Part shown: positions 26,938 through 35,750 of the stretch, piece by piece
How positions within the stretch are numbered: the first letter of the stretch is position 1
Layout of the letters: each line of letters opens with the position of its first letter
Origin: MVRV01 sp964469905
GTDB lineage: Bacteria > Desulfobacterota > Syntrophia > Syntrophales > Smithellaceae
Reading direction: 5' to 3'
Length of the DNA stretch: 57,859 bases
Assembly: GCA_964469905.1 (NCBI GenBank)
Contig: CAYXZW010000017.1
Location: 1 to 57,859 of the forward strand
Translations under genes and position numbers: made by a program
The notes under the pieces: model-generated
Told to the model about the DNA's origin: nothing
Seen by the model: the letters and a program-made list of their open reading frames with translations, nothing else
The model's database searches: none

Positions 26938-27486
26938 TTAATTGCTGCTTTTAATTTCTTCGTAGGCCCTTTTCATAGCCGTTAAATTCTTCTGGGCAAT
27001 CCGGCCGAATCTGTGTTCTACGGCCTCTTTCAAGTCATCCAGTCCCATAAAACCGGTCATTTTGATCAAAGCACCGATCATAGTCGTATTAGCAATGGGT
27101 ACACCCATTTCTTTGCGGGCAATACCGGTACCATCAACAGTTGCCACGATTCCGCTAAAATTAAGTTCCTTTTTTAATTCCTGAGGAGTCCGGGCTGTAT
27201 TGACAATCAATATACCTTCAGGCTTAAGACCGTCTGTTACATTCACCAAACCGATTAAGCTGGAATCCAGCACTATTACCACATCCGGCTGATAAATCCC
27301 CGACCGGGATTTTATCTTTTTATTATCGATGCGGCTGAAAGCAGCAACCGGTGCACCCCTTCTTTCCGGGCCAAAACTGGGGAAGCCTTGAGCATACTTT
27401 CCCACTCCAATGGCAGCTTGGGCAAGCAGCTCCACGGATGTAACTGCTCCCTGGCCACCTCTGCCGTGCCATCTAACTTCTATCAT
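26938..27486 (-). CDS. porC: 2-oxoacid:ferredoxin oxidoreductase, gamma subunit (PorC-like)
   Basis: A 182-residue domain III subunit with the opening EVRWHGRGGQGAVTSVELLA and GFPSFGPERRGAPV, both hallmarks of the family. It helps bind CoA. It is the first gene of the four-subunit cluster, 119 bp downstream of fumarase beta. No clear promoter is seen in that gap, so read-through from the fumarase genes is possible. Confidence 0.92.
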   Translation of the reverse strand: MIEVRWHGRGGQGAVTSVELLAQAAIGVGKYAQGFPSFGPERRGAPVAAFSRIDNKKIKSRSGIYQPDVVIVLDSSLIGLVNVTDGLKPEGILIVNTARTPQELKKELNFSGIVATVDGTGIARKEMGVPIANTTMIGALIKMTGFMGLDDLKEAVEHRFGRIAQKNLTAMKRAYEEIKSSN

Positions 27487-27605
27487 GAATTATAATCTCC
27501 CCTACTGGATTAGTGATTACAGAATACTAAATTGTGGCGCATTCCTATTATATTTGGTTTTTTCTGTCAATATTTATTCGTCAGGCCGAAAAATGCTCAA
27601 AGTAG

Positions 27606-28166
27606 TTAATATTTTATACACCATTTTTCCCGGGCAAGCGAGTACAAATCATTCCCCCGGGCATCATTGACAACGAATAACGGCATGTTTTCAATAGCGA
27701 TTTTCCGTATTGCTTCCGGGCCAAGATCTTCATAGGCAATAAGCTCAATCTTTTTAATACATTGCGCGGTCAGGGCAGCAATACCGCCGATGGCGCCAAA
27801 ATAAACGGCACCGAATTTATTGATCGCAGCTAACACTTCGTCAGAGCGGTTTCCCTTACCGATCATCCCCTTGAGGCCGTTTTCGATTAACTTCGGCGTA
27901 AAGAAATCCATCCGGTAGCTGGTTGTGGGACCGATAGAACCAATAACCCGCCCCGGCGGAGTAGGAGACGGGGCTGCATAAAAGATAATCGCCGTCTTTA
28001 AATCGATCGGCAATTTTTCACCGCGTTCCAATGCTTCATAAAGGCGGCGATGAGCCACATCCCGGGCAGTATAAACATCACCGCTCAACAGGACCATATC
28101 TCCGGCCTTGAGCGAAGCAATGACTTCACTTGTTAATGGTGTTTGGATGTGTCGTGGTGTTTCCAT
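27606..28166 (-). CDS. fumB: Class I fumarate hydratase, beta subunit
   Basis: A 186-residue C-terminal-type subunit of two-subunit, oxygen-labile fumarase. YTARDVAHRRLYEAL and AAPSPTPPGRVIGSIGPTTSYRMD are family signatures, and GKGNRSDEV and FGAIGGIAAL follow. The symbol here means beta subunit of the split enzyme (some call it ttdB or fumC' type). It pairs with the alpha gene 23 bp upstream. The reaction is fumarate plus water to malate. L-tartrate dehydratase is the main alternative. Confidence 0.85.
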   Translation of the reverse strand: METPRHIQTPLTSEVIASLKAGDMVLLSGDVYTARDVAHRRLYEALERGEKLPIDLKTAIIFYAAPSPTPPGRVIGSIGPTTSYRMDFFTPKLIENGLKGMIGKGNRSDEVLAAINKFGAVYFGAIGGIAALTAQCIKKIELIAYEDLGPEAIRKIAIENMPLFVVNDARGNDLYSLAREKWCIKY

Positions 28167-28189
28167 TTTAGCAATTTCCGGATTTCTGT

Positions 28190-29035
28190 TTAAATAATTA
28201 CTTCTTTATGCCGCGCAACATGGCACTGTATATTCACCGCCACCGGCAGCGAGGCAATATGACAGGGCATCATTTCGATATTTACTGACAGCACCGTAAC
28301 ACGGCCACCCAGACCTGCCGGTCCAATGCCCAATTCGTTGATACTACCGTATAATTCTTTTTCCATTTGCGCCAGACGTTCGTCAGCTTTATTTTCCTTG
28401 CCTACCGGCCTCAAAAGAGCACGCTTGGCCAGTATACAGGCCTGTTCCAGTGAACCGCCGATCCCGACTCCGACAATCACCGGTGGGCAGGGATTGGCTC
28501 CGGCGGCAGCCACTTTCCCGACAACAAATTTCTTGATGCCGTCGGCGCCAGACGCCGGTGTCAGCATTTGAGCGGCACTCATATTTTCACTGCCGCCGCC
28601 TTTAGGCATGGCAATAATTTTCAACTGGTTGCCGGCGACAATATCAATGTGAATAATTGCCGGCGTATTATCCTGGGTGTTTTTTCGCGATAACGGATCA
28701 CAAACGGACTTACGCAAAAAGCCATCAGCGTAGGCCTGCCTTACACCTTCTTCCATCGCTATGCGTAAATCACCGCCGACAATATGCACATCCTGGCCTA
28801 CTTCAACAAAGAGAACTGCCAGACCGGTATCCTGACAAATCGGCATTTTGTTGGTGCAGGCGATAGCGGCATTTTCGATTATCTTTTCTATTACCTGTCT
28901 GCCTATTGCCGATTCTTCCTTTTGCAGCGATGCCTTAAGCGCAGCAACCACATCGGATCCCAACTCCGTATTGGCTTCGATAAAAAGCTTCTTGACGGCC
29001 GCGGTAATGCGCTTACAGTTAATTCGTCGGATCAT
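28190..29035 (-). CDS. fumA: Class I fumarate hydratase, alpha subunit
   Basis: A 281-residue [4Fe-4S] catalytic subunit. Likely cluster cysteines are in MPICQDTGLAVLF, in KSVCDPLSRKN and in AAGANPCPPVIVGVGIGG. Length matches split fumarases. No strong SD is seen before ATG 29035. With the oxidoreductase genes downstream it supports an incomplete or reversible citric-acid segment. Tartrate dehydratase cannot be excluded by motif alone. Confidence 0.88.
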   Translation of the reverse strand: MIRRINCKRITAAVKKLFIEANTELGSDVVAALKASLQKEESAIGRQVIEKIIENAAIACTNKMPICQDTGLAVLFVEVGQDVHIVGGDLRIAMEEGVRQAYADGFLRKSVCDPLSRKNTQDNTPAIIHIDIVAGNQLKIIAMPKGGGSENMSAAQMLTPASGADGIKKFVVGKVAAAGANPCPPVIVGVGIGGSLEQACILAKRALLRPVGKENKADERLAQMEKELYGSINELGIGPAGLGGRVTVLSVNIEMMPCHIASLPVAVNIQCHVARHKEVII

Positions 29036-29082
29036 TTTTCTTAAATTCTCTATAGATGATTGTGTAATTTCCTTGGGTACAC

Positions 29083-29175
29083 TTTGAAAATTGATTCAGG
29101 GAAAGCGAATCGAAGATTTTTCGGGCTATAGCGCGCCCGAAAAAGATTCTGATTTGGAATGAATCCATTTTCAAA
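29083..29175. repeat. Long palindrome between recR and fumA
   Basis: Outer arms TTTGAAAATTGATTCA (29083-29098) and the complement of TGAATCCATTTTCAAA (29160-29175) match at 15 of 16 positions. Inner arms AGATTTTTCGGGC and GCCCGAAAAAGATT flank an eight-base loop. There is no T-run after the stem on either strand, so it is not a standard terminator. MITE-like or cruciform element. Confidence 0.65.
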
Positions 29176-29182
29176 CTATCGA

Positions 29183-29782
29183 CTACATTCCTCTACGAAA
29201 CTCCAGCGACTTGGAAATCGTCATCTTATCAATATATTTCAAATCACCGCCCATCGGTACGCCAGTGGCAATCCGGGTGATCCTGATGTTTTTTTCTTTG
29301 AGCATGCCGGTTATCAACAAAGCGGTGGACTCACCGTGGACATTGGGATTGGTGGCAAGAATGATTTCCGTAATATTACCGTTCGCGACCCGCAGCAGAA
29401 GTTCACCCAGCCGCAGATGCTCCGGCCCGATACCGTCGAGCGGAGCCAGGGCTCCATGTAAAACATGATAAGTCCCACGAAAAACTCCGCTTTCTTCAAT
29501 TGCCGCCAGAGCGTCCGGTTCTTCCACAACGCAGATTATATGCTGGTCGCGGTTCTCATCCTGACATATATAACAGATGTCGTCCTCTGTCGGATTCAAA
29601 CAAATCCGGCACAGTTTTATCTTGCGCTTCACCTCGACAATGCTTTCGGCCAGTTTGCGGACATCATCTTCGGTGGCTCGCAAGATGTAATTGGCTAGCC
29701 TTGCCGCTGTTTTTTCGCCAATGCCGGGAAGCTTGGCCAGCTCGGAGATCAGGCGCTTAATTGGTTGGGCGTATGCTTTCAT
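29183..29782 (-). CDS. recR: Recombination protein RecR
   Basis: A 199-residue DNA-repair protein of the RecFOR pathway. In order: a helix-hairpin-helix (LAKLPGIGEKTAARLANYIL), a C4 zinc finger (CRICLNPTEDDICYIC) and a Toprim domain (ICVVEEPDALAAIE, ILATNPNVHGESTA). Length is standard. The order dnaX-ybaB-recR is the widely conserved one, here with a palindromic element inserted between ybaB and recR. Confidence 0.97.
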   Translation of the reverse strand: MKAYAQPIKRLISELAKLPGIGEKTAARLANYILRATEDDVRKLAESIVEVKRKIKLCRICLNPTEDDICYICQDENRDQHIICVVEEPDALAAIEESGVFRGTYHVLHGALAPLDGIGPEHLRLGELLLRVANGNITEIILATNPNVHGESTALLITGMLKEKNIRITRIATGVPMGGDLKYIDKMTISKSLEFRRGM

Positions 29783-29840
29783 AAATAAACTTTACATGCC
29801 ATTTCTAAATCTAAGATTATATAAGGACGTTGAGGCGCTT

Positions 29841-29984
29841 ATTCCATTTCCAAATCAAGATGAAACCGAGGCGGCTAGGAGGAGGCGACGAGGCGTATTA
29901 TACATACGTTGAGGAAGCCAACGACCCCGGCCTGCGCCGGGGCAGGCTGTGCCAACAAAGGTAGCGCTTGCTTTGGAAATGGGA
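29841..29984. repeat. Palindromic (MITE-like) element between ybaB and recR
   Basis: Terminal inverted repeats TTCCATTTCCAAATCAAG and CTTGCTTTGGAAATGGGA enclose about 140 bp with an inner GC hairpin (CCCCGGC-CTG-CGCCGGGG) and the motif GAGGCGTATTATACATACG. It ends at the base before the ybaB stop codon. No coding potential. Confidence 0.7.
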
Positions 29985-30299
29985 TTACATGCCCATGCCG
30001 GGGATATTCAACCCGCCGGTAATTTTTGCCATCTCCGAAGATGCCATTTCCTGGGCCTTGCGAATTCCTTCATTCACCGCCGCAGTAATTAAGTCTTGCA
30101 GCATTTCAATATCTTCGGGATTGACTACATCCTTTTCAATTTTCAACGAGACAATTTCAAACTTACCGTTGACCACTACCTTTACCATCCCGCCGCCGGC
30201 CTGCGCTTCAATTGTGCGCAGCTCCAGTTCCTGCTGCATTTGGCCTATCCGTTCCTGCATCTTTTTTGCCTGTTTCATGATATTGCCAAAATTATTCAC
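29985..30299 (-). CDS. ybaB: Nucleoid-associated protein YbaB/EbfC
   Basis: A 104-residue DNA-binding protein with the coiled N-terminus (MKQAKKMQERIGQMQQELE) and the core VVVNGKFEIVSLKIEKDVV. The C-terminal GGLNIPGMGM is typical. It starts at a GTG (30299) one base after the dnaX stop, so translational coupling is likely. Confidence 0.95.
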   Translation of the reverse strand: MNNFGNIMKQAKKMQERIGQMQQELELRTIEAQAGGGMVKVVVNGKFEIVSLKIEKDVVNPEDIEMLQDLITAAVNEGIRKAQEMASSEMAKITGGLNIPGMGM

Positions 30300-30300
30300 T

Positions 30301-32010
30301 TTAATCCATACCTCCTGTTTTTGTTTTAATCTCTACTATCTCAGCGCCTTCAAATTCATCCAGAACTTTCTGTAAAATAGGGTTGTTCATTGCTTCTCGC
30401 TTAATATCATTCACATTACTGGCTCTACTACGCCCATTGCCGGAATTACCATTGATTTTATCAACTTCAATTGTTGCTATTTTTATCGTTACATCTTTGT
30501 TGAAGAATTTTTTTGCAATTTGTTCGAGCTGTTCCTTTTGTAATTTTTCACTGATATTTTCCAGAAAAATATAACCTCGAGGAAAAGTCAAGGTCAGAAG
30601 GCCTTCGGCATAATTAATGGTTTCCGCCGCAACAATTTTCGCCCCTAAAATCGGGCTTTCTCTCTTGATAAATTTTTTGAAATTATCACAAAGTTCAGCA
30701 GGATTTATTGCCGGCCGATCCTCGATAATCAAATTATCCGACTCGGCAACAGAGACTGTAATACTCTTTTCCAGACTTGATTTCTCTGACGCCGGCGACA
30801 GTTTCGTCAATGATTGCTCTGTTGATTGCGGCCGGGAAATATTCTCCGGAGCAACAAATCCGGACTGAAGTTTTTGCTCCAGTGCTTCGATGGCCGATAC
30901 GATTTCCCCGATGGGAATTACCGGTTCCAGATAGGCCATCCGAACAAGGATTGTTTCCATTTTAAAACGGGTTTCCTGAGTGCGACGGAAGCTATCCTCT
31001 TCGGCGATGAGAATTTCCACATACCGCTGCAATGTTTCCCGTGTCGTGTTCATTACCTGGTTTTTCAGTGCGGCAATTTGCTCCGGTGCAATGTCAAAGG
31101 AAGAACTGCCGTCGGCTGCAATCTTAACCAACAGCATGTTGCGAAAATGCTTGAGCATCATCTGGTAAAACTGCCTCATATCCAGTCCGGCCAGATAAGC
31201 CTCTTCCAGAATGAGCAGACAGGTGCCGGCATCCCTTTGCAAAATCGCTTCCCCAAGGCGAAAAAGATATCTGCGGTCAACAAGGCCGAGAATATCCTCC
31301 ACATCGACATCATTAATATTCATTCCGGCGTAGGATATAACCTGATCAAAAATACTCTGGGCGTCGCGCATGCTGCCGTCGCCGGCTTCGGCAATCCAGG
31401 AAAGCCCCACTGCGCTGATTGTGATATTTTCGGTCTTAGCCACTTTTCCTAAATTATCCGCAATCTCCTGGAGTGAAATCCGGCGGAAATCGTAGCACTG
31501 GCAACGGGAAAGAATTGTCGCCGGAACTTTATGGTTTTCCGTTGTCGCAAAAACAAATTTAACATGGGACGGGGGCTCTTCGAGTGTTTTTAAAAGTGCA
31601 TTGAAAGCCTCGCGCGTCAGCATGTGTACTTCATCAATGATGTAAATTTTATAGCGGGCAGCGGCAGGAGCAAATTTGACGTTTTCGCGCAATTCCCGAA
31701 TCTCATCAATGCCGCGATTGGAAGCGCCGTCGATCTCGCGTACATCCAGCGAAGTACCATCGGTAATTTCCCGGCAGTTCGAGCAGACATTGCAGGGGAT
31801 CGGTGTCGGACCCTTCTCACAATTGAGAGATTTGGCCAGAATCCTGGCTATGGTAGTCTTGCCCACGCCGCGCGGCCCGCTGAAAAGAAAAGCATGGGCG
31901 ACATGCCCCTGACTGATGGCATTGCGCAGAGTCTTGACAACATGCTCCTGACCGGCAACATCTTCAAAAGACTGGGGACGGAATTTACGGGCTAGGACGA
32001 GATATTCCAA
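30301..32010 (-). CDS. dnaX: DNA polymerase III subunits gamma/tau
   Basis: A 569-residue clamp-loader ATPase. Walker A GPRGVGKTTIARILAK, zinc ligands in CNVCSNC, Walker B YIIDEVHMLT and the SRC motif LSRCQCYDFRRI are all present. The C-terminal 200 residues are the variable tau part, with a short domain III-V region. Start is a TTG at 32010 with TAGGAG upstream, giving the canonical MEYLVLARKFRPQSF. I did not find a clear programmed-frameshift site. Confidence 0.97.
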   Translation of the reverse strand: MEYLVLARKFRPQSFEDVAGQEHVVKTLRNAISQGHVAHAFLFSGPRGVGKTTIARILAKSLNCEKGPTPIPCNVCSNCREITDGTSLDVREIDGASNRGIDEIRELRENVKFAPAAARYKIYIIDEVHMLTREAFNALLKTLEEPPSHVKFVFATTENHKVPATILSRCQCYDFRRISLQEIADNLGKVAKTENITISAVGLSWIAEAGDGSMRDAQSIFDQVISYAGMNINDVDVEDILGLVDRRYLFRLGEAILQRDAGTCLLILEEAYLAGLDMRQFYQMMLKHFRNMLLVKIAADGSSSFDIAPEQIAALKNQVMNTTRETLQRYVEILIAEEDSFRRTQETRFKMETILVRMAYLEPVIPIGEIVSAIEALEQKLQSGFVAPENISRPQSTEQSLTKLSPASEKSSLEKSITVSVAESDNLIIEDRPAINPAELCDNFKKFIKRESPILGAKIVAAETINYAEGLLTLTFPRGYIFLENISEKLQKEQLEQIAKKFFNKDVTIKIATIEVDKINGNSGNGRSRASNVNDIKREAMNNPILQKVLDEFEGAEIVEIKTKTGGMD

Positions 32011-32099
32011 TTGAACTCCTAAAAAATATACATAGAATATTATATCATTTTATTTCCAAAGGATAACGAAGCAGCCAACAAAATCATTATCTTTGGTTT

Positions 32100-32244
32100 G
32101 ATTACATCGTAAAATACCCTAAAGGGCACACGAGCTCCAGAGGCAAGGCGCGCGAGGCCTGAGAAGTGAGGCGTATTTTTCGCATACGCCGCAACGCCGA
32201 AGGTCGAAGCGGAACGCAGCATATGGACTTTTTACGGTGTAATC
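32100..32244. repeat. Palindromic (MITE-like) element downstream of the SRP RNA
   Basis: Imperfect inverted termini GATTACATCGTAAAATA and TTTTTACGGTGTAATCAC enclose 145 bp with inner GGCGTAT-n-ATACGCC and CCCTAAAGGG stems. It shares the GAGGCGTATT-n-CATACG core with the element at 29841-29984. It begins a few bases past the SRP RNA 3' end where a terminator would be expected. Confidence 0.7.
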
Positions 32245-32248
32245 ACTG

Positions 32249-32347
32249 GTGGCCAGGTTTACCGCAACACACGATGGACATTGCTGCCGCTGCTTCCTTC
32301 CGGACCTGACGGGGTTCACAAGCCTCCGTTGCGCGGGACCCGGCCAC
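32249..32347 (-). ncRNA. ffs: 4.5S signal recognition particle RNA
   Basis: Small bacterial SRP RNA, about 99 bases. The conserved GTCAGGTCCGGAAGGAAGCA tetraloop/apical region is intact and the ends GTGGCCGGGT and ACCTGGCCAC pair. It binds Ffh for co-translational membrane targeting. Ends are set by pairing and may be off by a few bases. It sits upstream of dnaX, a common arrangement. The rest of gap 32348-32466 holds nothing clear. Confidence 0.95.
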
Positions 32348-32466
32348 ACTATTTTAGGTATACTTCACCGTGGCTTTTAATTGATAAATGAACAGGAATC
32401 AACTCAAATTTTTGGCTGAACCGGGCCAAGCAAAATTATACTGTCATTACCGGAGATTACGTATTT

Positions 32467-35400
32467 TTATTGCTTCTCGCCTTTGCCGCTCTTACCTAAT
32501 GCTTCACTAATTTTTCGTGACATTTCCGCAATCCGGAAGGGCTTTTGTATGAAGGAAACAAAACCTTTTTTCAAAATATCCCCGGCCTGACCTTCGACGC
32601 TATAGCCGCTGGCCAGAATAACTTTCACAGCGGGGTCAATAGCCTTGAGGGCATCGAATGTTTCACTGCCACTGAGTCCCGGCATGATCATATCCAGAAT
32701 AACTATATCAAATCTATTGCTTTCTGACCGGAATATTTCAATTGCTGCAGTACCGCTCCCCACACTGGTAACACGGTATCCTAATGCTTCCAGAAGCTCC
32801 TGCGTAACTTCGCGGACTGAAGCTTCATCATCAATTAACAAAACATTTTCATCTCCTCTTTGCAGCACGACAGAAGGTCCGGACTCTGTTGTTGTTTTTT
32901 TGTCTGTTGCCGGCAGATAGATATGAAAAGCAGTACCCATCCCTTTTCGGGAATAAACATCAATTATGCCATTATGGCCTTTAACGATGCCATAAACTGT
33001 GGCCAGCCCAAGACCTGTGCCGCGCCCCATTTCTTTTGTCGTAAAAAATGGCTCAAATATTCTCTCCTGAGTGGCCTCATCCATCCCGACACCGGTATCA
33101 GTAATAGATATCTTTACATATTTACCTGTAGCTAAAGAGTATTGTTTAAAATCATCTTCCGTCAAATTGACATTTTTTGTTTCCAGATGTAAATCGCCGC
33201 CACCCGGCATCGCCTGCCAGGCATTAACATACAAGTTTAACAATAACTGTTCGATCTGGCTTTGATCAACTTCAGTAATCCAAATGTCCTCTGCCAGATG
33301 CTGATGGATAAAAATCTCTTTTTTTGTCCGTCCGAAGAGAGATGCTGTTCTATCAATTATATTATTGACATTGCTTGGTTTGACTTCATAACGGCCCCGA
33401 CTGGCAAAACCAAGTAACTGCTTGGTTAAATTCGCTCCACTGAAAACAAGTTCCTCAATGCTTTCTAATTTCCGGTAATGAGGGCTTGAAGGATCAGTAT
33501 CCATTTGCATTAAAGATGTATAGCCTTGAATACCCGAGAGCAAATTATTGAAATCATGAGCGATACCACCGGCCAGAGTGCCGATTGCTTCCATTTTCTG
33601 TGCCTGCTGCAGGCGATTTTCCAAATCTTTCTTTACTTCGGCGGACTGTTTTGCTTCCGTCATATCCAGGATCAAGCAATCAAAAACCGTATCGCCATTG
33701 TCCTGCCGGCGCGGCTTAGCCATAAAACGAAGCCAGCGCCTGTTGCCGCTGGTGTTGACTTCACCTTCCCATGTCCATGGACTCAAAGAGTTCATGGAAT
33801 CAAGAGCGCTCTGCCAAATAATTTTTTTATCATCCTTGGTCAGAAAATGATATGGATCCTTTAAGAAAGCAGCAATAAATTCTGTCGTATTTACACCAAG
33901 TTGGTTAATACCTGGGCTGATCCAGGGAATGTGGGCGGAGCCATCTCGATGGATTACAATCTCGTAGATAATTCCCGGAACATTGGCCACCATATTCTTG
34001 AATTTCTCTCGGCCCTCTCTTAACTCCTCCTCCATTTTCTTGCGGTCGGTGATATCATGTAAAATACCCCGGAAGCCGGACGGATTGCCCTGGGAATCAA
34101 AGATCAATGATATGGAAAGCTCGCCAATTCTTCTTCTGCCGGCTTTGTTTGTGACTGATGCTTCTATCCCATGGGCCGGCATTCCTGTTTTATAAACACT
34201 GCTAAATGCTTTTAAAATTTTATCAATATTTTCATCATCGAACAGAACCCGATAATTTTTCCCCAGCAGCTCTTCACGAGATCTGTCCAACATTTTCAAG
34301 GCAGCCTCGTTTAAAATTAAGAGTTTTCCTCGTAAATCAACCTCGTAATAGCCGTCTTCTATTGTTTCAATTATGGAACGGTATCGCGCCTCGCTTTGGC
34401 GCAGCGCAGCCTCTTTTTCCTTGTACTGGGTTATATCCACTGCCAGTCCCCGGACTCCTACCGGCTTGCCGTCTTGCATAATTGGCGCAGAGGAAAGATT
34501 AATGGGGAAACGGGAGCCATCCTTCCGCACGGCTGTTAATTCTACCGGATGCGTTAATGTTCCCGCCATCAGTTCGTCAATATATTTTATCAGAACATCC
34601 ATTTCCTCCGGCGCTACAGTTTTTAATACATCAACCCCGGCCGTAAAATCTTCCTTGGTATAACCGTAAGTCTTTAAAGCTTTTTTATTGATGAATGTAG
34701 CCTGGAAATTCAGATCGCATTCAAAAGCACTGCCGGGCAGAAGCTCGGCAAATTGGTGGAACTTTTTCTCGCTGGCCTTCAGTGACTCTAACATTTGCTT
34801 ATTTTCGGTAATATCCCGGGCAAAAACGATAACTCCCGCCGGCTTATTCTCCTCGGCAATAAGCGTAGTACTGATTTCAAACAAGTATCTTTCGCCCTTT
34901 TTATTGATCAGGGCGAATTCCTGCTGGGGAAGCACCTTTTCGCCGGCCCGGAGCCGGTCCATTCGCTCCGTCAGGAACGGCAGGTATTCCGCGGGCAGGA
35001 CATCGGCTATATTCATTTTAAGGGCTTCTTCTCTGGTGTAACCGCCGAGGTGACAGGCGTAATCGTTAATATAGATAACATTACCATCCATATCAACGGC
35101 TAGTATGTATTCCCGGATATTGTCCGCCAACTCCAGATAACGTGCTTCATTCTTAATTAATCTCTTTTCGGTCTCTTTTTGCCGGGTAACATCTCTGATC
35201 ACACCATGAATTGCCGTGCCGGATTTGTAGGGTACAGTAGCTGCGGAAGCCTCAACATAAATAAGGCTGCCATCTTTTTTTAAGGCGGCAAATTCGTATT
35301 GGGTACTTAAGGATTCAACAGGTGATATTTTTTCCAGAGCATTCTCCCCAAAGGGATGATTCCCCGATGGGAATAGTTTCAGCAAGTCAAAATCAGTACG

Positions 35401-35559
35401 GCAAACTTCTTCTTTTGTGAAGCCGAATATTTTTTCAAAACCGCAATTTACATATTCCAATTGGTTCGAATAGAACAGATATATGGCATCGCCGCTGTGC
35501 TCGACCAGCAGGGCGTAAAAGTCTTCACTTTCCTTCTGCGTTTTCTTTTCATCAGTCAT
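32467..35559 (-). CDS. Multi-PAS hybrid histidine kinase with receiver domain
   Basis: A 1030-residue soluble kinase. Five PAS/PAC modules fill about residues 10-640, then HisKA with H-box GTLAGGIAHDFNN, an HATPase domain with the N-box NLYVNAWQAMPGGG, DTGVGM and GRGTGLGLATVYG, and a C-terminal receiver with VLLIDDEASV and the phosphorylated Asp in VILDMIMPGLSG. It therefore can phosphorylate its own receiver and pass the signal through an Hpt protein. No membrane segment is seen. No output gene lies next to it. Same style as the kinase at the left edge. Confidence 0.94.
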   Translation of the reverse strand: MTDEKKTQKESEDFYALLVEHSGDAIYLFYSNQLEYVNCGFEKIFGFTKEEVCRTDFDLLKLFPSGNHPFGENALEKISPVESLSTQYEFAALKKDGSLIYVEASAATVPYKSGTAIHGVIRDVTRQKETEKRLIKNEARYLELADNIREYILAVDMDGNVIYINDYACHLGGYTREEALKMNIADVLPAEYLPFLTERMDRLRAGEKVLPQQEFALINKKGERYLFEISTTLIAEENKPAGVIVFARDITENKQMLESLKASEKKFHQFAELLPGSAFECDLNFQATFINKKALKTYGYTKEDFTAGVDVLKTVAPEEMDVLIKYIDELMAGTLTHPVELTAVRKDGSRFPINLSSAPIMQDGKPVGVRGLAVDITQYKEKEAALRQSEARYRSIIETIEDGYYEVDLRGKLLILNEAALKMLDRSREELLGKNYRVLFDDENIDKILKAFSSVYKTGMPAHGIEASVTNKAGRRRIGELSISLIFDSQGNPSGFRGILHDITDRKKMEEELREGREKFKNMVANVPGIIYEIVIHRDGSAHIPWISPGINQLGVNTTEFIAAFLKDPYHFLTKDDKKIIWQSALDSMNSLSPWTWEGEVNTSGNRRWLRFMAKPRRQDNGDTVFDCLILDMTEAKQSAEVKKDLENRLQQAQKMEAIGTLAGGIAHDFNNLLSGIQGYTSLMQMDTDPSSPHYRKLESIEELVFSGANLTKQLLGFASRGRYEVKPSNVNNIIDRTASLFGRTKKEIFIHQHLAEDIWITEVDQSQIEQLLLNLYVNAWQAMPGGGDLHLETKNVNLTEDDFKQYSLATGKYVKISITDTGVGMDEATQERIFEPFFTTKEMGRGTGLGLATVYGIVKGHNGIIDVYSRKGMGTAFHIYLPATDKKTTTESGPSVVLQRGDENVLLIDDEASVREVTQELLEALGYRVTSVGSGTAAIEIFRSESNRFDIVILDMIMPGLSGSETFDALKAIDPAVKVILASGYSVEGQAGDILKKGFVSFIQKPFRIAEMSRKISEALGKSGKGEKQ

Positions 35560-35750
35560 GGAGAAATTCTCTACGAAAATGTAAATTTAATTAATCCAAT
35601 TGCTGCCGGTCCTGATTTATGAACTGATTTTTTTCTCGAACCTCTTATGATGCACGGCAAAAACATGATAATTTGTAGCACAAGGCACAAAACATGACAA
35701 TTAAATATCTCGGCAATATTTTATCAGCGACAGGAAGAAATCACGTTAAT

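Noticed and set aside
27487..27605. TTGACA and TATAAT on the minus strand before porC
   Set aside because: They are only 12 bases apart, too close for a sigma-70 promoter; region is A/T-rich so chance hits are expected.
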